Positions 1 to 5,491 of a DNA stretch of 5,491 bases are shown here, piece by piece (within the stretch, counting starts at the first letter, position 1; every line of letters starts with the position of its first letter). The DNA is taken from the NCBI GenBank assembly GCA_028276345.1, contig JAPYWM010000101.1, positions 1 to 5,491 on the forward strand, written 5' to 3'. A program made the position numbers and the translations under genes. Source of the DNA: Sphingobacterium sp. Lineage in GTDB: Bacteria > Bacteroidota > Bacteroidia > SpSt-205. Below the pieces are notes generated by a model, which saw only the letters and a program-made list of their open reading frames with translations, had not been told where the DNA came from and made no database searches.

Positions 1-30
1 GCTCGTGCCCAGGTTACGTGCATACTGTTG

Positions 31-38
31 TATATTTG
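31..38 (+). promoter_or_regulatory. Possible Bacteroidota-type -7 promoter box (TATATTTG)
   Basis: TATATTTG matches the TAnnTTTG consensus of the -7 element used by the primary sigma factor in Bacteroidota. It ends four bases before ATG 43, so a transcript starting there would be leaderless or nearly so. No TTG-type -33 element is found at the expected 19-21 base spacing, where the sequence reads around CCAGGTT, and the host lineage is not established. The match may be chance. If the gene begins upstream of the window, this would be coding sequence. Confidence 0.25.
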
Positions 39-42
39 CTGC

Positions 43-3000
43 ATGGGTCAGCGTTGGTGGCTATATGCGCTCATCGGGTCAGTGCTGGTAGTTGGTCTGA
101 TATGGTTTATAGCCGGGGCGGGTCTGCGCGGATTTCAGGTGATGCAGCCGCCGGATGGACTTCCGCCGGGGACACGCTTTCTGCATGTGCGCTGGAAAGA
201 CCCCCTGAAAGAGCCTTTGGAGAGGGGGAGCATCCCTTTTCGGTTGAGTCCGGGGATACCGATTTTGCGGGTGAGCTGGTTGGGGCCGACGGAGGCCGTT
301 ATTGATTTGGGCGACGGCTTGGAAGCCGGTCAGAAGTACATGCTCATAGGGGAGGGCGGTCCCTTTGCGGGGGCGAAAGCGCGGTTTTTCACCCAGCCGC
401 TCGCTATCGTACAGGCGGAGGGAGGCTATTTGTGGGAAGAAAAGCCAGACGCGTACCACCATGCCATTTACCTGCGTGCCAATGCCGAGCTTTCCGAGCG
501 CGATTTTAAGGGGCAGTGGGGCCAGGCGGACTTAGTGCGCTTTGTGGAGTTAGGGTCACGGGAATACCTTGCTGTCTCTGCGCGCCCGGCGAAAGAGCCC
601 TTTGATGGGGAGCTGGTGGTGGCGTACAGCGGACAAACCCTCTATCAAGGGGAGATCAAGGCCGGGGCTTATGGACGCTATGAGCTGCGGCAAGCAGAAG
701 TAGATGTACAGGGAGGGCGCTATTTTATTCGGTTGCGAGGTAATCGCCCGATAAAGGCCCATGCAGGGGAGGTGGCCCGTTATGTGAGCGTGGGGAAGGG
801 TGCCGAGGTGGGGGAGTTGGAGGTTCGGGGCATAGAGACGCGGCTGTATCTGGGGCAGCTGCCGGAGCAGTCTTTTGCGGTGTATCTGCGGGCAGGTTAC
901 CCGGATGGTCAGCAAGGGCTGGCGCAGGCGGAAACCTTGCAGCTGGCGCCACCGTCGCTGGGTGCACTGGCCTGGTCTCAGCGGGATGTGCATTACGTAG
1001 CACGTGGTCAGGGCCTACACTTCGTCACCGGCCCAAAAATTAAAAATCTCTCCGTGACCCTCTGGCGCATCCACCCCGATAATGAACGGCTTTTCTTGGA
1101 GAAGGCGGTGGGCGGTTACGGATGGATAAGCCCAAGTGACCTAAAGTACTACGGATCGCCCATCTTGGAGGGAAACTACCCTGTGACCTATTTTCCCACA
1201 GTCCAGGATCGGGGTGGTCTCGTCCTGCGTGCCTTAGGCAAAGAGCTGGAACCGGGGACCTACTATGTCAGGCTGATTCCAGAGAGTATGCACTGGAACG
1301 CCATATATACCTGGTTTGTGGTGTCGGACTGGTACCTCCTAAGCCGGGTGTGGGATAGGCAAGTGTGGGTGGCTGCCATAGATAAAGAGAAGGGTCGGCC
1401 CCTCTCGGGGGTGAAGGTTCGTCTCGTATCCCCGGCTGGCCAGGTACTGGATGAGGGCACGACAGGGCGGGAAGGCGCGGCGCTTCTCGAGCGACCCCCG
1501 CTGACGGAAGCCCATGCCGTCATAGCGCAGCGGGGAGGCCAGATGCTCTCTCTGCCTTTGGGGCGCTTCCGTCCCCCTGAATGGCCTTATCCCACCGATG
1601 GCTTTGACCCGGGCCGAGTGCCTTACCACCTCTACATCACCGGTGCCCGAACCCTCTATCGCCCCGGCGACACCATCAGCCTTCATCTCTATATGCGTAC
1701 CCACGACTGGAAATATCCCACTCGCTATCCCCAGTTTAGCATAGCCCTCAGAGACCCCAACTTCGTGGACATTTACAAAGCCCCCCGCGTGCTGGATGAG
1801 AATGGCCATTTTCACTTTGTTTACGCCCTGCCGCAAGCCGCTCCCACCGGCACCTATAATCTGACGGTGTCAGTAGACGCTTCCACGAGCCGCTATGGTG
1901 GTGACGAAGACGACGGGGAGAGGGAGCCTTATACGTGGTCGTATCCGCTTCAGGTGGAGTTTTTCCGGGCGGATAGGTTGGTAATAGATGCGGAGGTGCT
2001 TGCTACGGCTTCTCAGCCGGTGCTGAGCCTGATGGGGCGGTACCTGTATGGGGCCGTAGCGAGCTTTCAGAAAGGGGAGGTATCGGCGCGGCTTCGTTCG
2101 GGCATCCCGGAAACCCCCCTTGCCCAGGGTTATAGCTGGGAGGTACGCCTGCCTGACAAGCTCCAAGATGAGTTTCTCCGGCCTACGGCATTTCAGACCG
2201 ATGCCAATGGGCAAGCGAAGGTCCCCCTTCCTGCGCTGCCCGCCATGGGCCTGGCCGAAATAGATGCGAAAATCCTCCTCTACGACGAGGAGAACCGCCC
2301 TAACTATCTCGGGCGGCTTTTCCGGCAGCCTACGCAGCCGATTCTGGTGGGGGTTCGGCGGGACGCGCAGTGGGTGAATGCCGGTACGCCGGTTACGCTG
2401 ACGCTGCGGGCGCTGGGCGGACCAAACTACACCGAGCTGGCCAAAGGCACCTATCCCGTCGATGTGGAAGTGTGGGAAGTAACCTACCAGTACCAGCTTT
2501 ATGAGAGCTATTATGAGCAGTATCGGCCGGAGTATCGGGAAAGTCGGCGGCGGGTGCTCCGCACGAAGGTAGAAGTGCGGGATGGAGCCGGCGAACTGAC
2601 CTTTACGCCGCAGCAGGGAGCAAAGTACGAAGTCCTGCTATGGGCGCCTCGCCAGCAGCATCCTACCCACTACGAGATAGAAGCCTGGGGCTGGGGCACC
2701 TCTGCCCTCAAAGGCGCAATGGAAGAGCGTATCCTTATTGAGCCGCAGGACTCCGCCCCGAAAGCAGGTTCTAAAGTCTCCCTCCTCCTGAAAGCCCCCC
2801 TCCCCGGTAAGGCCCTCCTCATGATTGAGCGTGAGCGGGTCTGGCACCACGAGTGGGTAGACCTCTCTACCGGTACGGCTACGGTGAACGTTAAGCTCCC
2901 GCGTGAGTACGTCCCGGGCGTGTATGTGCACGTGGTGGCTTTTCATGCGATTGGGGAGAAGGCGGTGCCTTTCCCCACCTCGCGGGGGATGATATACCTT

Positions 3001-5211
3001 CCTGTGGCATGGCCTGATGGGATAGCCTCCCTGACTTTGACGGCTCCCGAGCGCGCTAAGCCGGGGACACCTATTACCCTGCGCATAGAGGCGCCCAAAC
3101 ATCCCCGTGCCCGGGTGCTGGTCACTGGCCTGGACGAAGGCGTCTGGATCAAACAAGCCCACAAGCCCCAGCGTCCCGAAGAAGTATTTTACCAGAAGTG
3201 GGCCCACACCGTGCGTGTCAGTGAGCACCTCCCTTTCGTGGCCAGCTGGGGCAAGGAGGTGATTGGGGGCGACGTGGCCTATGATGCCAGTGATCTGGCC
3301 TCCCTCATAGGGGCGGAAGCCTATGAGCAGACCCTATCGTTTGAGCGGGAGCTCCAGCTGGATGGGCAGGGTAGGGCAGAGGTGTCCTTTATAGCGCCGG
3401 CCTTTTCGGGCAAGGTGCGGTGGCGGGCTTACCTCGTGGAAGAGCGTGTCTATGGCAGCGCAGAGGCTTTTACGATAGTGGCCGCGCCCGTAATAGGCCG
3501 AATGGGCGTGCCCTTCTACATAGCCGGCGGGGAGGAGATTGAGACGAATCTCGTTCTGCGTAACACCACCGGTCAGCCCCAGAGCGGCCGCTGGCGGATT
3601 GCCTCTAGCCCGAATGCGGTAGAGGTGGTTCCCAAAGAGGGTAGCTTCTCCCTATCGCCTGGCGGCGTCCAGACGGTCAATATCCGTTACAAGGCCAATC
3701 GGCCCTGGGGGCTTACGACGGTTTCGCTCTATGTGAATGAGGAGCTGGCGCAGGAGCGGCAAATTCGGATTCGGCCAGCGGCAGCACCCCGTACCCTCAA
3801 GGAAGCTTTCCGACTACCTCCCGGCACCGATACCGTCCTGAATCTGCCGTCCGACTTTTTCTACAATCCCCGTGGGGAGACCAACGTGCTTATTTCTGCC
3901 TCGCCCATAGATGAAATAGGCCCTGTGCTTCTGGATCTCTTGCGGTTTCCGCATGGGTGTGCAGAGCAGATTACCTCGCAGGCGTTTGTTTCGCTCAAGC
4001 TCCGGTCTGTGGCTGCGGCGTTTTACCCGGGGGGTGCGGATAGCGTGGATAAGCACGTGCGGTATGTGCTGGGGCAGCTGCCCCTCTACCGCGCCGGGGA
4101 TGGGGGGTATGCTTTCTGGCCTGGCGGTTCCGCAGTGCCCTGGCTAACGCTCTATGTGACACACTTTCTCATAGAGGCCAGTGAGAGCGGGTACGAGGAG
4201 GCGAAGCGGCTGTTATCGCGCTTGGAGACGGATGTGGAGTGGATAGCCCGAAATAAGCATCCCCGTCAGTATGAGGCGGCCTACGCAGCGTTTCTTTTGG
4301 CGCGGTGGCGAGGGGCTCAGGCCAAAGCCCTCCTTCCTTCGGTAAAAGTAGTAGAGGAAGGGCAAGACCCGATGGTGCGGGCCTTCTGGCGCGCCGCCTT
4401 CAATCTATCCGGCATGCCCACCCTCCCGGCTCGCCTTCCCCTCAGTGAGAAGATGGAGCGAGAGCCCTCCTATGCGTCACCCGTGATGCGCTACCTGTAT
4501 GCGGAGTCGTTTGTAGACACCACCGGGCTCAGGGGGATTTCTGATGAGCAGGTGGGGGCGTTTTTACGTGAGCCGTACCTCTCCACGCATCAAGCGGCGT
4601 GGGTGCTCTTGACATACGAGCGGCGCCACTCGGCTGGGCGGGGAAATCTCTCTGGGCAGGTTACGCTCGGCCAGCAGACGCTCACCTTAGAGGGTTCGGT
4701 GTGGAGCCGATCGGTGCGTGAGCAGGAAGGCAAAACCCTTCGCCTGCGGGCAGGCCGAGACACCCTTTACGTTCTCCTCTGGGGCGAAAGTTATCCCATC
4801 ACGTCCCCGCCGGCCGTCTCGGAAGGCCTCACTATCACCGATGAAATCATCCCGCGGGGCGGCCAGCAGTATGTGTGGCGGATTCGGATCCGCAGTAAGC
4901 TTCGTGCCCGCTTGGAAAATGTCGCCCTCACGGTGCCTTACCCGTCCGGCTTCATGCTGGATCGGGCTACCCTCTCGCAGGAGAGCCGCTATCCCCCTGC
5001 CCAGGGCCTCTCCTGGGACTACACCGACCTGCGGGAAGACCGCTTCCTGGGCTATTTCACCCTGGAAAAAGAAGAGGCCCAGATAGAACTGCCCCTGCGG
5101 CTGATTTATCCCGGCCGGTATCAAATCCCTTCCATTAGCGCTATGGCGATGTATGCGCCGACCATACAGGGGACCACAGCGGCCCGATGGTGGAAGGCCC
5201 CGGCCTTCTAA
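43..5211 (+). CDS. Bacterial alpha-2-macroglobulin (type 1, thioester-containing), YfhM-like
   Basis: Predicted periplasmic protease trap of 1722 aa, close to the usual 1600-1900 aa for bacterial A2Ms. Domains seen, with rough residues from ATG 43: hydrophobic N-terminal segment 7-28; N-terminal Ig-like/MG region ~30-425; MG3-like domain ~430-506 (GRPLSGVKV, then DEGTTGREG); MG2 ~527-640 with the signature LYRPGDT at 538-544; central MG domains including a Tyr-rich stretch 815-831; bait-region domain ~905-1093 containing GLDEGVW at 1029-1035; A2M domain ~1094-1172; thioester domain ~1280-1530 with GCAEQ at 1305-1309, GDGGYAFWPGG at 1352-1362 and WLTLYVTHFL at 1367-1376; MG10-type C-terminus ending in YPGRYQIP and AMYAP. 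Known family role: protease cleavage of the bait triggers collapse and covalent capture by the Cys-Gln thioester. Start: TTG 28 is possible and the frame is open to base 1, but ATG 43 gives a tidy signal/anchor; no Shine-Dalgarno is visible. The downstream pbpC supports the type 1 call. Confidence 0.95.
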   Translation: MGQRWWLYALIGSVLVVGLIWFIAGAGLRGFQVMQPPDGLPPGTRFLHVRWKDPLKEPLERGSIPFRLSPGIPILRVSWLGPTEAVIDLGDGLEAGQKYMLIGEGGPFAGAKARFFTQPLAIVQAEGGYLWEEKPDAYHHAIYLRANAELSERDFKGQWGQADLVRFVELGSREYLAVSARPAKEPFDGELVVAYSGQTLYQGEIKAGAYGRYELRQAEVDVQGGRYFIRLRGNRPIKAHAGEVARYVSVGKGAEVGELEVRGIETRLYLGQLPEQSFAVYLRAGYPDGQQGLAQAETLQLAPPSLGALAWSQRDVHYVARGQGLHFVTGPKIKNLSVTLWRIHPDNERLFLEKAVGGYGWISPSDLKYYGSPILEGNYPVTYFPTVQDRGGLVLRALGKELEPGTYYVRLIPESMHWNAIYTWFVVSDWYLLSRVWDRQVWVAAIDKEKGRPLSGVKVRLVSPAGQVLDEGTTGREGAALLERPPLTEAHAVIAQRGGQMLSLPLGRFRPPEWPYPTDGFDPGRVPYHLYITGARTLYRPGDTISLHLYMRTHDWKYPTRYPQFSIALRDPNFVDIYKAPRVLDENGHFHFVYALPQAAPTGTYNLTVSVDASTSRYGGDEDDGEREPYTWSYPLQVEFFRADRLVIDAEVLATASQPVLSLMGRYLYGAVASFQKGEVSARLRSGIPETPLAQGYSWEVRLPDKLQDEFLRPTAFQTDANGQAKVPLPALPAMGLAEIDAKILLYDEENRPNYLGRLFRQPTQPILVGVRRDAQWVNAGTPVTLTLRALGGPNYTELAKGTYPVDVEVWEVTYQYQLYESYYEQYRPEYRESRRRVLRTKVEVRDGAGELTFTPQQGAKYEVLLWAPRQQHPTHYEIEAWGWGTSALKGAMEERILIEPQDSAPKAGSKVSLLLKAPLPGKALLMIERERVWHHEWVDLSTGTATVNVKLPREYVPGVYVHVVAFHAIGEKAVPFPTSRGMIYLPVAWPDGIASLTLTAPERAKPGTPITLRIEAPKHPRARVLVTGLDEGVWIKQAHKPQRPEEVFYQKWAHTVRVSEHLPFVASWGKEVIGGDVAYDASDLASLIGAEAYEQTLSFERELQLDGQGRAEVSFIAPAFSGKVRWRAYLVEERVYGSAEAFTIVAAPVIGRMGVPFYIAGGEEIETNLVLRNTTGQPQSGRWRIASSPNAVEVVPKEGSFSLSPGGVQTVNIRYKANRPWGLTTVSLYVNEELAQERQIRIRPAAAPRTLKEAFRLPPGTDTVLNLPSDFFYNPRGETNVLISASPIDEIGPVLLDLLRFPHGCAEQITSQAFVSLKLRSVAAAFYPGGADSVDKHVRYVLGQLPLYRAGDGGYAFWPGGSAVPWLTLYVTHFLIEASESGYEEAKRLLSRLETDVEWIARNKHPRQYEAAYAAFLLARWRGAQAKALLPSVKVVEEGQDPMVRAFWRAAFNLSGMPTLPARLPLSEKMEREPSYASPVMRYLYAESFVDTTGLRGISDEQVGAFLREPYLSTHQAAWVLLTYERRHSAGRGNLSGQVTLGQQTLTLEGSVWSRSVREQEGKTLRLRAGRDTLYVLLWGESYPITSPPAVSEGLTITDEIIPRGGQQYVWRIRIRSKLRARLENVALTVPYPSGFMLDRATLSQESRYPPAQGLSWDYTDLREDRFLGYFTLEKEEAQIELPLRLIYPGRYQIPSISAMAMYAPTIQGTTAARWWKAPAF
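61..126 (+). other. N-terminal signal peptide or signal anchor of the A2M protein
   Basis: Residues 7-28 form one uninterrupted hydrophobic stretch after a short n-region carrying one positive residue (Arg4) and two Trp. It should direct Sec export. Ala24-Gly25-Ala26 is an A-X-A motif, so signal peptidase I cleavage after Ala26 is possible; otherwise the segment would stay as an inner-membrane anchor. There is no cysteine here and so no lipobox, unlike the E. coli lipoprotein form. Cleaved versus anchored cannot be settled by eye. Confidence 0.75.
3238..3321 (+). other. Candidate bait region of the A2M protein
   Basis: Residues ~1066-1093 lie between the conserved GLDEGVW strand plus its FYQKW extension and the start of the A2M domain at ~1094. 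This is where the bait loop sits in A2M family members, about 240 residues before the thioester Cys. The stretch is rich in Gly, Ala, Ser and Asp (for example GGDVAYDASD) and has one basic residue, Lys1071, suggesting a flexible exposed loop. The placement is by family layout; cleavage specificity is inferred only. Confidence 0.55.
3958..3969 (+). other. Thioester motif CAEQ of the A2M protein
   Basis: Cys1306-Ala-Glu-Gln1309, within FPHGCAEQITSQ, fits the CxEQ motif whose Cys and Gln side chains form the internal thioester in A2M and complement proteins. The preceding Gly and aromatic-Pro context matches bacterial type 1 A2Ms (PYGCxEQ). Its presence separates this protein from type 2 (YfaS-like) A2Ms, which lack the motif. 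Cys1306 is the only cysteine I find after ATG 43. Confidence 0.95.
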
Positions 5212-5221
5212 AAACGCGATA

Positions 5222-5238
5222 CGCGGAGCCTCTCCGCG
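5222..5238 (+). other. Intercistronic hairpin between the A2M gene and pbpC
   Basis: CGCGGAG at 5222-5228 and CTCCGCG at 5232-5238 are perfect reverse complements around a CCT loop: a 7-bp GC-rich stem. It starts 10 bases after the A2M stop codon and ends 15 bases before the pbpC ATG. The following bases (CTAAGGGCCTG) contain no T tract, so it is not a standard intrinsic terminator. It could stabilise the upstream mRNA end, partly attenuate, or affect pbpC translation. Confidence 0.45.
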
Positions 5239-5253
5239 CTAAGGGCCTGTCGT

Positions 5254-5491
5254 ATGCGCTGGCTTGCGGTTCTCCTCGGTGTGTGGCTTACTTTGCTTCT
5301 TTTGAGTTTCTGGTGGGAAGCAGCGCCTGCGCTTCCTGATCTGAGTCCTATGTGGGTGGATGAAGCGGGCTATCCCCTTCATGTGCGCCTTACTTCGGAC
5401 GACAAGTGGCGCCTTCCACCCTCTGAGGAGGCACTTGAGCGCTTAGCTCCCCTCCTCATCGCCAAGGAAGACCGGCGCTACGCCTGGCACT
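5254..5491 (+). CDS. pbpC: Penicillin-binding protein 1C, N-terminal part (truncated by window edge)
   Basis: The first 79 codons of a bifunctional class A-type penicillin-binding protein; the full family members are usually ~750-800 aa, so about 90% lies outside the window. Residues 4-21 form a single hydrophobic signal anchor that would leave the enzyme in the periplasm. It is followed by the PBP1C-type N-terminal pattern: VDEAGYPL at 35-42, DKWRLP at 50-55, then KEDRRYAWH at 71-79. The last matches motif 1 of the GT51 peptidoglycan glycosyltransferase domain (EDxxFxxHxG), with Glu72 as the predicted catalytic base and Tyr76 in place of the usual Phe. The transpeptidase and C-terminal domains are not visible. 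ATG 5254 is the first usable start after the A2M stop; AAGGG at 5241-5245, 8 bases upstream, is at best a weak ribosome binding site. The same strand and 42-base gap suggest co-transcription with the A2M gene. I rely on this short motif set and the classic gene pairing. Confidence 0.92.
   Translation, partial: MRWLAVLLGVWLTLLLLSFWWEAAPALPDLSPMWVDEAGYPLHVRLTSDDKWRLPPSEEALERLAPLLIAKEDRRYAWH

Noticed and set aside
1..44. Possible divergent minus-strand gene starting at the reverse ATG at 42-44 or 21-23
   Set aside because: The frame is open to the edge, but only about 14 codons are visible and nothing distinguishes it from chance.
18..305. Plus-strand open frame of 95 codons at the left end
   Set aside because: It overlaps the A2M N-terminus in another phase, has no recognisable motif, and the A2M frame carries the signal segment here.
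1891..1935. Acidic run GGDEDDGERE (around residues 617-628) as a calcium-binding repeat
   Set aside because: It occurs once, lacks the spacing of EF-hand or RTX repeats, and sits at the end of MG2, where a variable surface loop is expected.
2485..2553. Tyr-rich, then Arg-rich segment (residues 815-837) as a novel insertion or low-complexity tract
   Set aside because: An aromatic-rich stretch followed by charged residues at this position, leading into a G.GxYEV-type strand, is usual in bacterial A2Ms, so it supports the family call instead.
2638..3228. Minus-strand open frame of 196 codons inside the A2M gene
   Set aside because: It lies wholly opposite a conserved A2M coding region, its translation shows no recognisable domain, and long antisense frames are expected in GC-rich genes. 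The other minus-strand frames at 79-462, 556-993, 1339-1836, 1870-2214 and 4687-5124 are rejected for the same reason.
4718..5086. Plus-strand open frame of 122 codons in another phase
   Set aside because: It overlaps the conserved MG10-type C-terminal domain of the A2M protein and its translation is Arg/Ser/Pro-rich, typical of an off-frame shadow.
5222..5253. Rho-independent terminator after the A2M gene
   Set aside because: The hairpin is good, but no T tract follows it and pbpC starts 15 bases later, so a true terminator is unlikely.

Overview
The window holds two genes on the + strand. A complete or nearly complete gene for a very large bacterial alpha-2-macroglobulin (A2M) covers almost all of it. 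After a 42-base gap comes the beginning of a penicillin-binding protein 1C gene (pbpC), cut off by the right edge. This is the well-known bacterial 'type 1' A2M/pbpC pair (yfhM/pbpC in E. coli). I see no RNA gene, insertion sequence, CRISPR array or phage signature. The many other open frames, including long minus-strand ones, look like shadows of the A2M gene.

Layout: bases 1-42 are upstream sequence. The A2M reading frame is open to the left edge, so its true start is not fully fixed; ATG at 43 is preferred. The A2M gene runs 43-5211 (1722 aa): N-terminal membrane or signal segment, N-terminal Ig-like/MG domains, MG3-like and MG2 domains, central MG domains with a Tyr-rich stretch, bait-region domain, A2M domain, thioester domain with an intact Cys-Ala-Glu-Gln motif, and a C-terminal MG10-type domain. 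Bases 5212-5253 hold a perfect 7-bp hairpin without a T tract. pbpC starts at 5254 and reaches the first catalytic motif of its glycosyltransferase domain before the window ends.

How they may work together (the accepted hypothesis for this gene pair, not shown here): the A2M would trap invading proteases in the periplasm through bait cleavage and thioester coupling, while PBP1C would repair peptidoglycan where the envelope was breached.

Organism: a GC-rich bacterium with a periplasm, so probably Gram-negative. Neither start has a strong Shine-Dalgarno sequence, and a TATATTTG box just before the A2M ATG resembles the Bacteroidota -7 element. ATA is the commonest Ile codon despite the high GC. 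These weakly suggest a GC-rich, perhaps thermophilic, member of Bacteroidota or a relative, but the sequence does not prove it. I found no clearly new system. The best leads are the single-cysteine architecture, the apparent lack of a lipobox, a strong context effect on Ile codon choice, and block-wise switching of synonymous C/G usage.
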